Source of the DNA: Mesobacillus maritimus
GTDB lineage: Bacteria; Bacillota; Bacilli; Bacillales; Cytobacillaceae
Assembly: GCF_019749255.1 (NCBI RefSeq)
Contig: NZ_JACWFH010000025.1
Span: 1 to 44,063, forward strand
Direction: 5' to 3'
DNA: 44,063 nucleotides
Of the stretch, positions 34,403 to 42,806 are shown one piece after another. The notes beneath the pieces are model-generated. The model had not been told where the DNA came from. It searched no databases and saw nothing but the letters and a program-made list of their open reading frames with translations. Numbering within the stretch: the first letter of the stretch is position 1; every line of letters begins with the position of its first letter. Made by a program: the position numbers and the translations under genes.

Positions 34403-34975
34403 ATGGCACGTGACCGCAAGTTTTCCACGAATGATTTATTCCAAAAAACTACAGAGCTTTTACTCCAATATGGTTACGAAGGGTTTTCTTTCAGCTTGCT
34501 AGCTGACCAATTAGAAGTTTCAAGGGGAACGCTCTATAAGTATTATGAAAATAAAGAAGAGTTGATCACAGATTTTATGATTCATGAGATGAATCAATTC
34601 CTTGATGAATTGAAGCACATTCGTACGGTTGAAGGATTTGAGAACCAGGTTGATTTCTTGCTAGATTTAATTTTTAAAAATGCTTCCATTCCTCGCTTGA
34701 TTGAAATTGGGAGGAATATTCCGAGCAATCTAAACCAAAAAGTTCGCGACAATCTAATCAAGCTAGAACAACAGCGCTTTTCCATGTACCATAATTTACA
34801 AGAATTTATTGAATTAGGCAGGAGTGAGGGGAAACTTAAACCTAATCTACCTGACTCATTAATATTAGGATTCATCTTTCAGACCATTGTAATCCCTAAC
34901 CATTTTTCGGTTCCGTGGTCAGAATGGGTGAAAAGTATTAAGGAAATAATCTGTCATGGAATGCTTGTAAAATAG
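34403..34975 (+). CDS. TetR-family transcriptional regulator
   Basis: 190 residues. The N-terminal helix-turn-helix is typical: NDLFQKTTELLLQYGYEGFS then LLADQLEVSRGTLYKYYENK. The remainder is a helical ligand-binding domain with no recognised specificity. ATG 34403 follows GTGGAGTGATAGG; ATGs at 34367 and 34373 lack a site. It is followed after 225 bases by an MMPL exporter whose promoter carries two matching palindromes, so it is most likely the exporter's repressor. Confidence 0.9.
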   Translation: MARDRKFSTNDLFQKTTELLLQYGYEGFSFSLLADQLEVSRGTLYKYYENKEELITDFMIHEMNQFLDELKHIRTVEGFENQVDFLLDLIFKNASIPRLIEIGRNIPSNLNQKVRDNLIKLEQQRFSMYHNLQEFIELGRSEGKLKPNLPDSLILGFIFQTIVIPNHFSVPWSEWVKSIKEIICHGMLVK

Positions 34976-35077
34976 GACAGAGGAGAGAATTAGGGAACAG
35001 ATGCTATACCGTTTTATCCAAAGTGGGAAGTTTACCTATTCCTCCGTCTGTTTCCATGAAATGTTTGAACATCCTAA

Positions 35078-35106
35078 TTGACACTATTGTCACATTGGAT
35101 GATAAT
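35078..35106 (+). promoter_or_regulatory. Sigma-A promoter of the MMPL exporter gene
   Basis: TTGACA (35078-35083), 17 bases, GATAAT (35101-35106). The perfect -35 box is part of operator 1, so a bound repressor would block RNA polymerase. Confidence 0.82.
35079..35092. promoter_or_regulatory. Operator 1, TGACA-N4-TGTCA
   Basis: TGACACTATTGTCA, a 14-bp site with perfect 5-bp inverted arms overlapping the -35 box of the MMPL promoter. Same arms as operator 2. Confidence 0.78.
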
Positions 35107-35143
35107 GATAAAGGCAGATTTGATATTTATTTTTTTATCCAAA

Positions 35144-35159
35144 GTGACACTGCTGTCAC
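35144..35159. promoter_or_regulatory. Operator 2, GTGACA-N4-TGTCAC
   Basis: GTGACACTGCTGTCAC, perfect 6-bp inverted arms, 66 bases from operator 1 centre to centre and about 30 bases downstream of the expected transcription start. Two identical-arm sites suggest cooperative or looping repression. Confidence 0.78.
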
Positions 35160-35200
35160 CAATGAATGTGTTAGTGAAAATAAGGTAGGAGGTTATAGAG

Positions 35201-37306
35201 ATGAGATCTTTTTTACAGTCCATAACAGATGCTGTAGCGACGAAAAAAGGAATGTGGATTACCTTAGCATCATGGCTTGTTGTGACCATGCTTTTGGCCA
35301 TGTTCGCTCCAAGTGTGAAAGATTATGAAGTTTCGAGTCTTGATTCAATTCCAGAGGATGCAAAATCTGTTATTGCTCAAAACAAAGTAGATGAATATTT
35401 CAAAGATAATGAAGGAATACCCGGTATTTTGGTTTTTCAAAGCAAGGACGGAGAAATTCAATTTGAAGAATTAGTTTCTTTGTTTAAGCTAGTAGAGGCT
35501 GAAGAAATTGAAGGTGTAGAGCAAGTGGTCCCATTGTCGGCATTGCCCCCACAAGCCACTGCAGGCTTCTTTTCAGATGATAAGCAAACAGCTGTTATTC
35601 CATTAAACTTCGACGGTGAAATGGAATCGAAAGAAATAAAAACTTCAAAAGAGAAAATTGTTGAGCTAGTTGAAGGAAACTCTGACTTAAACTTATATGT
35701 TACGGGTCCTGCAGGGATAGCAACAGATACACTCGACCTATTCTCCCGTGCGGATCTAGTGCTGATATTCTCCACGGTAGGGTTAATTCTTATTCTATTA
35801 ATTGTCATTTATCGTTCACCATTATTGGCGTTAATACCATTATTAGCGGCCGTGTTTGTATATGAAGTTGTCATGCAAACACTTGGTTTGATGGGCAGGG
35901 GCGGACTAGTGATGAGCAATCAAACAATCTCGATTATGTCGATTCTGTTGTTTGCTGCCGTCATTGACTATTCTCTCTTTGTCTTTTCACGTTATCGTGA
36001 GGAATTAAAACTACATGAAGATAAATATGAAGCGATGAGAGCGGCAATGCGGGAAACAGGAATGCCTGTATTTTTCTCAGGAGGTACTGTTTTAGCGGCG
36101 ATGCTTGTGTTGTTCTTTGCTCAATTCGGGGACTATCGAAACTTTGCCCCAACTTTTGCGACAACGATGGCCATCATCATGATCGCTTCGATTACGCTTG
36201 TACCAGCATTGTTTACTTTATTTGGTCGTAAAGCATTCTGGCCCAAGGTTCCGCGTGTTGGCGATGAAACGGTGAAAAAGAATTCGATTTGGAGTAGGGT
36301 TGCACGTTTTGTTGTGAAAAAGCCAGGGCTGGCCGTTGTATTAGTTAGTGCTTTCCTTCTCTTGTCGGCTACCAATATGTTTAATCTTAAATTTGAATTC
36401 AACACCTTGAATTCTTTTCCTGAAGATATGCCTTCCCGCCAGGGCTATAACATTTTAGAAGAAGAATTTGCTAAAGGTGACCTTGCACCGACAACGGTCT
36501 TGTTTGAGGGGGAAGAGGCTTTAACTCCTGAACAACAAGAGGGACTGAGGGCGGAATTAGCAGATCAACCAAATGTTAGTACCGTTCGGGTAAATGGTGT
36601 AGCAGAAGAGGGGAGGATATTGAACTATAGCCTTACCTTTACAGAAAGTCCCTATGATAAAGAATCCATGGATGCATTAGAAACTATGATGGAGAAATCA
36701 GACCAAATATTGACTGATAGTGGTGTGAGTGGGGATATTTATTTCGCTGGTGAAACAGCAACGAAAGTAGATGACCGCTCAATCAATAATCGCGACGTAA
36801 TCGTTATTGTTGTCTTGGAAACAATCTTAATCTTTGCGATGTTAATCGTGTTAACCAAGTCTGTTAAAATGCCAATCTACATGATGGGAACGATTCTAAT
36901 TTCCTTCCTTGCAGCCTTGGGATTGGGAATGTTCTTATCGAATTTATTCTTTGGCATCGATTCGATTAGCAATCGTGTTCCACTATATTCATTCGTCTTT
37001 TTAGTCGCACTTGGAATCGACTACAATATCATGTTGATTTCTCGCTTCCAAGAAGAGCGAAAGAAGCATTCTGTTAAGGAATCAGTGGAGATTGCTGTTG
37101 CCAATACAGGAGGAGTCATCTCTTCAGCTGGATTAATTCTCGCTGCCACTTTCGCTGTATTAATGACCCAACCAATTCAATTACTATTTGTCTTTGGATT
37201 TATTGTCGCAGTAGGAATTCTACTCGACACATTCCTAATCAGAGGAATTTTACTTCCTGGGTTGATTATGTTATTTGAAAAAGAAAAAGCGGTAAGTAAA
37301 AATTAA
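35201..37306 (+). CDS. MMPL/RND-family exporter, YdfJ-like
   Basis: 701 residues, with a duplicated layout: one helix (about 18-38), an extracytoplasmic domain (40-180), five or six helices including the motif AAVIDYSLFVFSRYREEL, a short loop, a second single helix (about 370-390), a second outer domain, and the second helical block with VALGIDYNIMLISRFQEERK. The two DYxxxxxxRxxEE motifs are the MMPL hallmark; their Asp residues are thought to carry the proton relay. Proton-driven export of lipids or drugs is likely; B. subtilis YdfJ is a homologue of this type. AGGAGGTTATAGAG precedes the ATG. Confidence 0.92.
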   Translation: MRSFLQSITDAVATKKGMWITLASWLVVTMLLAMFAPSVKDYEVSSLDSIPEDAKSVIAQNKVDEYFKDNEGIPGILVFQSKDGEIQFEELVSLFKLVEAEEIEGVEQVVPLSALPPQATAGFFSDDKQTAVIPLNFDGEMESKEIKTSKEKIVELVEGNSDLNLYVTGPAGIATDTLDLFSRADLVLIFSTVGLILILLIVIYRSPLLALIPLLAAVFVYEVVMQTLGLMGRGGLVMSNQTISIMSILLFAAVIDYSLFVFSRYREELKLHEDKYEAMRAAMRETGMPVFFSGGTVLAAMLVLFFAQFGDYRNFAPTFATTMAIIMIASITLVPALFTLFGRKAFWPKVPRVGDETVKKNSIWSRVARFVVKKPGLAVVLVSAFLLLSATNMFNLKFEFNTLNSFPEDMPSRQGYNILEEEFAKGDLAPTTVLFEGEEALTPEQQEGLRAELADQPNVSTVRVNGVAEEGRILNYSLTFTESPYDKESMDALETMMEKSDQILTDSGVSGDIYFAGETATKVDDRSINNRDVIVIVVLETILIFAMLIVLTKSVKMPIYMMGTILISFLAALGLGMFLSNLFFGIDSISNRVPLYSFVFLVALGIDYNIMLISRFQEERKKHSVKESVEIAVANTGGVISSAGLILAATFAVLMTQPIQLLFVFGFIVAVGILLDTFLIRGILLPGLIMLFEKEKAVSKN

Positions 37307-37337
37307 TATTTTAATTCGTAACCTATGGCTCTAAATG

Positions 37338-37376
37338 AACAACGCTTGGAAACCTTTCAAGCGTTGTTTTTGTTTC
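37338..37376 (+). terminator. Terminator of the MMPL gene
   Basis: ACAACGCTTG pairs with CAAGCGTTGT around a 9-base loop, followed by TTTTTGTTTC. Confidence 0.9.
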
Positions 37377-37432
37377 TGTCTTTACCTTTTCATCTATCGT
37401 CACACCGCTTTTTATCCTGACTTTTAAAATAG

Positions 37433-37591
37433 AGTCCGAACCCGATTTTAGTTCGAACAGGAACAGGATAAAAAGTTAAACGCACGCAGTCTGAAGGGGA
37501 GCCCAGTTTCGGACAGGAACAAGAGAAAAAAGTAAAACGGAGTCCGAACCCGAGCCCAGTTCGGACAGAAACAAGAGAAAAAAGTAAAAGG
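37433..37591. repeat. Three tandem palindromic intergenic repeats (51-55 bp)
   Basis: Units start at 37433, 37488 and 37541. Each holds an inverted repeat of the type GTCCGAAC-N9-GTTCGGAC followed by AGGAACAAGAGAAAAAAGTA with small differences. Unit 3 has perfect arms; units 1 and 2 are worn. This looks like a REP-type dispersed element, not a terminator, since A-rich rather than T-rich sequence follows. The flanking 37592-37710 shows nothing else. Confidence 0.8.
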
Positions 37592-37712
37592 AATGGTTTG
37601 AGGTGTGCAAGCCAGCTCCTAATCGGTCAACCATAGCCCATTCAAAGGACAACTATCCTACATACCGTATTAGAGGGTAAGAAACTATTATGGGAAAGGG
37701 AGTTGTGAAAAT

Positions 37713-38090
37713 TTGCAAAATCAAAATCAGATGTATGAACTAAGACAATGGGGTCATCACGGAGGTCATGGTGGACATCATCACGGCGGCCATCACGGAG
37801 GACATCACGGCGGCCATCACGGAGGACATCACGGAGGACATCATGGCGGTCACCACCACGGGGGACATCACCACGGAGGGCATCACGGGGGACACCATCA
37901 TGGTGGCCATCACGGAGGTCATGGAGGTTATGGTGCAGCACCGTTAGTAGGAGGTCTATTAGGTGGACTGACATTAGGTGCATTAGGAGCTTCGGCAGCA
38001 GCAGGAAGTGCTTATCCATATCCTGCTCCATATCCAAACCCGTATTATCCTCCGTACTCTCCTTATGGCGGCGGCTACCCATATTATTAA
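37713..38090 (+). CDS. His-Gly repeat protein, probable spore-coat or metal-binding
   Basis: 125 residues from TTG 37713 (GGGAAAGGGAG upstream); ATG 37731 is the alternative. After QNQNQMYELRQWG comes an uninterrupted run of HHGG/HHHGG units (about residues 15-72), then a hydrophobic Gly/Ala/Leu stretch (APLVGGLLGGLTLGALGASA) and a Pro/Tyr/Gly-rich tail (YPYPAPYPNPYYPPYSPYGG). No signal peptide. The His run can bind Ni, Zn or Cu, and the tyrosine-rich tail is like spore-coat proteins that become cross-linked. Function is inferred; on the opposite strand the same repeat gives open frames that are only shadows. Confidence 0.8.
   Translation: MQNQNQMYELRQWGHHGGHGGHHHGGHHGGHHGGHHGGHHGGHHGGHHHGGHHHGGHHGGHHHGGHHGGHGGYGAAPLVGGLLGGLTLGALGASAAAGSAYPYPAPYPNPYYPPYSPYGGGYPYY
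37755..37930 (+). repeat. CATCACGGAGG-type short repeats
   Basis: About 15 tandem 12-15-base units (CATCACGGAGGA, GGCCATCACGGA) coding for the HHGG run, with enough identity to expand or shrink by slippage. Confidence 0.85.
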
Positions 38091-38105
38091 GGAAATCAAA
38101 CCAAG

Positions 38106-38134
38106 CTACTACCCAAATTTTGGGTAGTTTTTTT
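38106..38134 (+). terminator. Terminator of the His-Gly gene
   Basis: ACTACCCAAA pairs with TTTGGGTAGT, followed by a long T-run. Confidence 0.93.
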
Positions 38135-38281
38135 GCGGAATAATTTGGAACGTTTTACTTTTTTGAGAATCTACTATTATAAGGACAATCATTTTTTTGC
38201 TTGTTCAATGTTGTTGTGACTTTGGAATTTTCCTGCTATAGAGCAAATAGATCATTGCTAAACTACTAAAGGAGGTTTCAT

Positions 38282-40321
38282 ATGGAAGTAGGACCAATTA
38301 ATGCTTTGCACGGGTTTCCTGAATGGTATCGTGATGAAAACGGGCTCCGTTTGCAATTGAATGTAGATCCAAATGATCCGTATTCCGGGATCACGCCTGC
38401 TGACCTGCCAAATCCGGCACAGCCTGTATCTTTTCCAGACAATTTCCCAGGTGAGGCATTTTATTATGCAGCTGAAGCTGAAATGGAAACCGGTACAGGT
38501 GAAAGAGCACGGCTTGTATTGGCATTAGAGGCGGCTTTTGTCAATGAAGTCCCGTTACGAGGAGAGCAAATTGTGTTTGGTCGTATCCGAATCCGCGTTG
38601 AAGGTTTACAGCCTAATGCCGAATATACGGTTACCCATCCGTACGGAGTGAATACATTCACTGCCGAACCAGATGGAGACGGATTGGGTGAAATTAATTT
38701 TACTGAGGATATTGGCGGATTTAACGGGGGTGACTTTGAACTTGCGTTAAACTCAAAAGTCCATCCTTTTTTACAATGGGACCCTACGGTTGGTCCAGTT
38801 GCACCAGTAGGATATATCGGTGACCCGAACGTTCTCCATCCAGTTGTCGGAAGTGTATTTATCGACAGGTTTGGCGAACCTCAAAATATATTTAGAATCG
38901 AAGGTCCTGGCATTGGAATCGGTTCACCAGACCGAGCAACTACACCAGGTATTGACGGTGATAATTGTATCGAAACGAGAAACTTCGCTCTATTAGGCAA
39001 AATCTCACCTATCTCGGGTGTAGAGGTGACAAGAGCTTCTTACACACAAACCGATACCTCTGGTGGTTTTATCGATGTGTTTGCTGTTTCCGATGTTAGC
39101 CCACAAGAAATCGAAGTAACTGGCATAGGGATGCAACCTACGATTCTTCAAGGAGAGAACGGGTTATATTTCGGACGTATTGCCTATATTGGTGAAACCC
39201 CGCCACCTTCGATTATTATAGCAAATATCACTGATAATCCTCCAAGCATTCATGAAGTTGTCCCTGTAGATTTTATTTCAGCCACTGTAAAATATCATAC
39301 TGACTCTGAAACTCTATCAATTGAAGCTACTACAAGTGATACCATCCATCCAATTGTGCTATCAATAGCAAATTTTGGTCAAGGTGATATACCGTTACCG
39401 TCAACAGGTTTGTTCACAATGAATCTTACAAGTGTGCCGGCGAGCGTGACCATCGTTTCATCTGCAGGAGGCGAAGTAACCATACCTGTGGTTGTAAGCG
39501 GTTCCGGTGAGGGTCCGATTCCTGTATCTGCCGATGCGGGTGCTGATCAAATCGTACTCTTTGGCACTCAAGTCCTTCTTGATGGGTCGAATTCCACGGG
39601 AATTATTACCTCTTACAACTGGACACAGCTTTCAGGTCCAGAAGTGAACTTGATTAATCCGAACACGAGCGAAGCATCCTTTACCGCTCCTTCTATTACG
39701 AGTACCCTAGTCTTTCAATTGACGGTAGAAGGTGAAGGTGGCCCATCCACTGATACAGTAACTGTGGAGGTGATTGAATCAGCAGCTGGACCTATTGCCA
39801 ATGCGGGGGCAAACCAAACTGTTCAACAAGGAACTCTCGTCACATTGTCTGGAACTGCTGAAGGAGAAGTGACCAGCTATAGATGGGAACAAATTTCAGG
39901 GCCGCTAGTACAATTAACAAATCCAGATTCACCAACAGCAACTTTCACATTCCCGACACAGTTGGGAACCCTTGTTTTTCAGCTAACGGTTCAAGGACCA
40001 GGTGGAACCTCGACTGATCGTACGGAAATCACGACGGTAGCTGATAACCTAACCGTTACTCGAGCAGAGTTTAGAACAGGAGATACAGAATGGCGGATCT
40101 CTGGGACATCTGATGTTCCTGGCGCTGGCGTAGAGATTACGATTTTTATCGGGAATACATTAAGTGGCATGATCCTTGCTGTGGTTCCAGTCGATGCATT
40201 AGGTGATTGGGCGTATCGGTTTGAACCATCTTCCGTGCAACCTGATGCTACCAGGGCAATTTCGATTCAATCTAGCTCCGGTGGAACACTTTTAGCTATT
40301 CCATTAAATATTCGCCAGTAA
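38282..40321 (+). CDS. Large PKD-domain protein without signal peptide, probable spore-surface
   Basis: 679 residues. The N-terminal 330 form an unrecognised all-beta region beginning [20 protein letters not shown], with repeated NPNDP/FPD-like turns. Two PKD-type domains follow at about 415-505 ([34 protein letters not shown]) and 508-595 ([34 protein letters not shown]). The last 85 resemble a bacterial Ig-type domain. No signal peptide, membrane helix or LPXTG is present, although PKD domains are normally extracellular. Release onto the spore surface from inside the mother cell would resolve this. AAAGGAGGT precedes the ATG. A collagen-like gene follows 40 bases later. Confidence 0.85.
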   Translation: MEVGPINALHGFPEWYRDENGLRLQLNVDPNDPYSGITPADLPNPAQPVSFPDNFPGEAFYYAAEAEMETGTGERARLVLALEAAFVNEVPLRGEQIVFGRIRIRVEGLQPNAEYTVTHPYGVNTFTAEPDGDGLGEINFTEDIGGFNGGDFELALNSKVHPFLQWDPTVGPVAPVGYIGDPNVLHPVVGSVFIDRFGEPQNIFRIEGPGIGIGSPDRATTPGIDGDNCIETRNFALLGKISPISGVEVTRASYTQTDTSGGFIDVFAVSDVSPQEIEVTGIGMQPTILQGENGLYFGRIAYIGETPPPSIIIANITDNPPSIHEVVPVDFISATVKYHTDSETLSIEATTSDTIHPIVLSIANFGQGDIPLPSTGLFTMNLTSVPASVTIVSSAGGEVTIPVVVSGSGEGPIPVSADAGADQIVLFGTQVLLDGSNSTGIITSYNWTQLSGPEVNLINPNTSEASFTAPSITSTLVFQLTVEGEGGPSTDTVTVEVIESAAGPIANAGANQTVQQGTLVTLSGTAEGEVTSYRWEQISGPLVQLTNPDSPTATFTFPTQLGTLVFQLTVQGPGGTSTDRTEITTVADNLTVTRAEFRTGDTEWRISGTSDVPGAGVEITIFIGNTLSGMILAVVPVDALGDWAYRFEPSSVQPDATRAISIQSSSGGTLLAIPLNIRQ

Positions 40322-40361
40322 AAGGCAGATAAAAGACGAAGTGAAGAAAGGAGAAATGCGT

Positions 40362-41030
40362 ATGGATTATTGTCCGTATTGCGGTGGTTGTCATGATTAT
40401 AAACATGACCTTGCAGTGATTGGTCCCCGCGGGAAACAAGGACCACCGGGACCAAAGGGAGATCCTGGTCCTGAAGGGAAACAAGGACCACCGGGACCAA
40501 AGGGAGACCCAGGTCCTGAAGGGAAACAAGGACCACCGGGACCAAAGGGAGACCCAGGTCCTGAAGGGAAACAAGGACCACCGGGACCAAAGGGAGATCC
40601 AGGTCCTCAAGGTGAAAGAGGTCCAATGGGTCTGTCAGGAGGAACCGCAAATTCAGCCTATGGGTATGTTTACTCAACCTCAAGTAATAATCAAAGTGGG
40701 GATGTCAAATTTACAATTGCAGGGCCATTAGAAAATGTGGAATTAACACCTAGAGGCCTTCATGTTTTAACTCCAGGAATCTATCATATTAGTTATAAAG
40801 TAGCTTATAAAACAAATACTGAAACAACCTCCGTAGCGAGATTTCATCTCATTATCAATGACAGAATAAATGTCATCTCATCTACAACAGAAACTAGCAC
40901 TTCTGCTCAGCTATCCTCTTCGCAATTGTTTTCATTATTAGAAGGTGATGTGGTTAAGCTTGTTGCAGAAATACCTGAAGGCGCTAGTTATAGCCTGCCA
41001 ACCTTACAGGTAATGAGGATTGGTCAATAA
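40362..41030 (+). CDS. Collagen-like protein, BclA-type, with Cys-rich N-terminus
   Basis: 222 residues. The N-terminus [20 protein letters not shown] has CxxCxxC-like cysteines. Residues about 22-95 are an unbroken Gly-X-Y collagen region made of four 15-residue units [15 protein letters not shown]. The C-terminal 125 form a beta-sandwich domain ([20 protein letters not shown] to [11 protein letters not shown]) like the trimerising TNF/C1q-like domain of BclA. Such proteins form exosporium filaments. There is no signal peptide, as for BclA. ATG 40362 is chosen because GAAAGGAG lies eight bases upstream, inside a longer open frame from GTG 40341. It is probably co-transcribed with the PKD gene. 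Confidence 0.9.
   Translation: MDYCPYCGGCHDYKHDLAVIGPRGKQGPPGPKGDPGPEGKQGPPGPKGDPGPEGKQGPPGPKGDPGPEGKQGPPGPKGDPGPQGERGPMGLSGGTANSAYGYVYSTSSNNQSGDVKFTIAGPLENVELTPRGLHVLTPGIYHISYKVAYKTNTETTSVARFHLIINDRINVISSTTETSTSAQLSSSQLFSLLEGDVVKLVAEIPEGASYSLPTLQVMRIGQ
40431..40610 (+). repeat. Four 45-bp collagen-coding repeats
   Basis: Units at 40431, 40476, 40521 and 40566 are almost identical at DNA level (only the GATCCT/GACCCA and final CCTCAA differ). This points to recent expansion, and copy number may vary between strains, as in bclA. Confidence 0.92.
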
Positions 41031-41038
41031 AAGTAACT

Positions 41039-41063
41039 CGGTGTCCTTTGGGCACCGATTTTT
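41039..41063 (+). terminator. Terminator of the collagen-like gene
   Basis: CGGTGTCC pairs with GGGCACCG (with one G-T) around TTTG, followed by ATTTTTATT. Confidence 0.88.
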
Positions 41064-41137
41064 ATTGTGTCGCAGTAATCAAAGGATTGTGTTTACACTG
41101 CATGAAAAAAGTGAAGAATTAAAACGAGGTGAATGGG

Positions 41138-41458
41138 ATGGTTTTTCTGATTATTGCCGGGAGTATTCTCACTCCGCTTGCGATGTTTGGATTGCGATTG
41201 TATTGGGGCCAATCTAAGTTGTACTTAAACTTACTCGCAATTATTAGTGCACTCGTTTTTGGAAATATCTCAGCTTTAGCGATTTATGAGATTATCAAGG
41301 ATAATACAGTGTTTATGACCAATATACACGGCTTATTTTTAAATCCTGTTTTTTTATTAACAGGTGCTTATATGGGCGTATATCTCCTCTATAGGTTGGT
41401 TGTATGGACGTTTAGTGAACATGCCCAGAGAGAAAGAAAATTAAAGTTCCATTCATAA
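41138..41458 (+). CDS. Small three-helix membrane protein, unknown function
   Basis: 106 residues with three hydrophobic segments (about 2-22, 30-55, 66-90) and a charged tail EHAQRERKLKFHS. No family recognised. ATG 41138 is placed six bases after ACGAGGTG; an in-frame GTG at 41129 is possible. It lies alone between the collagen-like and coat genes, so a link to the spore envelope is only positional. Confidence 0.72.
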   Translation: MVFLIIAGSILTPLAMFGLRLYWGQSKLYLNLLAIISALVFGNISALAIYEIIKDNTVFMTNIHGLFLNPVFLLTGAYMGVYLLYRLVVWTFSEHAQRERKLKFHS

Positions 41459-41474
41459 GAGTGGGACTTTTTTG
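41444..41474 (+). terminator. Terminator overlapping the end of the small membrane-protein gene
   Basis: AAGTTCCATTC pairs with GAGTGGGACTT (two G-T pairs) and T6 follows. The stop codon is in the loop. Confidence 0.82.
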
Positions 41475-41751
41475 TTAGGTTTTACTCTTTATCCCCTTTT
41501 ATTCACTCTTCAAACCTTCCCCTTTTAGTTATCTGTCGGGATAAAAACATTATTCCTTTTCTAGTGAATTTCCTATTTTTAAATGGAGGATTAAGTTGAT
41601 TGGTTAAACACATGATAAAGGTGGATTTTGAAGAGGAGAAACAACTTTAGGTTGTTGCATTAAATATCAAAGTCCAACTGACGTCAACAAAAAGTTTTCA
41701 CCAATAACACTTAGCTTATTGATTAGTTATTTAACAAAAGGAGTGTAGCAT

Positions 41752-42642
41752 ATGCCATTCGGCGCACATGAAACCATGGAAGTCCATGAGGTACTAGCAG
41801 AAAAAATGAATATGATTAGCCATTTTAATCTTTATGCCATGCAAACCAAAAATCCTGAACTTAAAAGTATGATTATGCGTCATCAACAAGAAGAAATTCA
41901 GTCTTATGATGCGCTGGTCAAGTACACCCATGACTATACTCAGTTTACACCGATCCCTCCTAATACGAGTGTCAGCAACATAAAACCAGATCAAATCCAA
42001 TATGGTCTTGATAATCCATCCATGCTAGCCCCGGAAACAAATGCAGCTTTAAATGATTATGAAGTGGCTACAGCCATGCTTTTATGTCATAAAAATGCCG
42101 CAGCAAATGGGGTTAAGGCAGCATTAGAAATAGCGGACCCTAATCTTCGCCAAATGCTTACCAACAGTGCGATGAACTGTGTGAACCAAGCTTATGAAGT
42201 GTTTTTATTTATGAACCAACAAGGTTTATACCAAGTACCGACAATAAAAGACCATACTGCGAAAACCTATCTACACAGCTACCAGCCTTCTAGCGAAGGA
42301 TTAAAAGCGCAATACACCATGCAAGGTAATCAAAATTTAGGAAAAGACAATCCAATGAAACCTTATATGCAGCAGACTACACCCCAAGTTCCTGCAAATT
42401 ATATGAATGCTGCTACTCCAGCCCAAAGCTATCCACCTTCAGGGCAAATGGGTGGAGGTCATAGTCAAAACCTTGGGACAATGGGAAGTATGCCAACTGG
42501 AAGTTCAATGGGACAGCAGCAGAGTATGAATGCCTCCGGGCAGCCTATGAAAACCTTCGGGCAAAGTGGTAACATGAATACACCTCCCGCATACCAAACA
42601 AATATGCATACTTATCAAGGGAACCAAAAATTTAACCATTAA
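41752..42642 (+). CDS. CotF-family spore coat protein (YhcQ-like)
   Basis: 296 residues. The first 165 form a ferritin-like four-helix CotF domain (MEVHEVLAEKMNMISHFNLY, LLCHKNAAANGVKAALEIAD, MNCVNQAYEVFLFMNQQGLY). The C-terminal 125 are low-complexity, rich in Gln, Met, Gly, Pro and Ser (QMGGGHSQNLGTMGSMPTGS), longer than in CotF itself and similar to YhcQ-type coat proteins. No signal peptide, as for other coat proteins made in the mother cell. AAAAGGAGTG precedes the ATG. The 290-base upstream region should hold a sporulation promoter, which I did not define. Confidence 0.9.
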   Translation: MPFGAHETMEVHEVLAEKMNMISHFNLYAMQTKNPELKSMIMRHQQEEIQSYDALVKYTHDYTQFTPIPPNTSVSNIKPDQIQYGLDNPSMLAPETNAALNDYEVATAMLLCHKNAAANGVKAALEIADPNLRQMLTNSAMNCVNQAYEVFLFMNQQGLYQVPTIKDHTAKTYLHSYQPSSEGLKAQYTMQGNQNLGKDNPMKPYMQQTTPQVPANYMNAATPAQSYPPSGQMGGGHSQNLGTMGSMPTGSSMGQQQSMNASGQPMKTFGQSGNMNTPPAYQTNMHTYQGNQKFNH

Positions 42643-42649
42643 GCAAAGG

Positions 42650-42680
42650 GTGCCCCAAGTGAACAACTTGGGGCACTTTA
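42650..42680 (+). terminator. Terminator of the coat-protein gene
   Basis: GTGCCCCAAGT pairs perfectly with ACTTGGGGCAC, followed by TTTAA (short T-run). Confidence 0.85.
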
Positions 42681-42806
42681 ACAGGTAATTTATTTAATTT
42701 ACTGCTAGAAGCTGACAGACACTTTTTATATACACCCATCCCAAGGCGGATGCTCACTCTGAATTTTTTCGTTGTTTTCTATCTATTTCCCTCTTTATGT
42801 TATCCT

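Noticed and set aside
37642-38082. Long minus-strand and alternate-frame readings opposite the His-Gly gene
   Set aside because: They follow from the short repeat period and have low-complexity composition with no ribosome site.
40296-40683. Minus-strand frames opposite the collagen-like gene
   Set aside because: They are mirror readings of the 45-bp repeat, with no ribosome site; the plus strand gives a perfect Gly-X-Y pattern.
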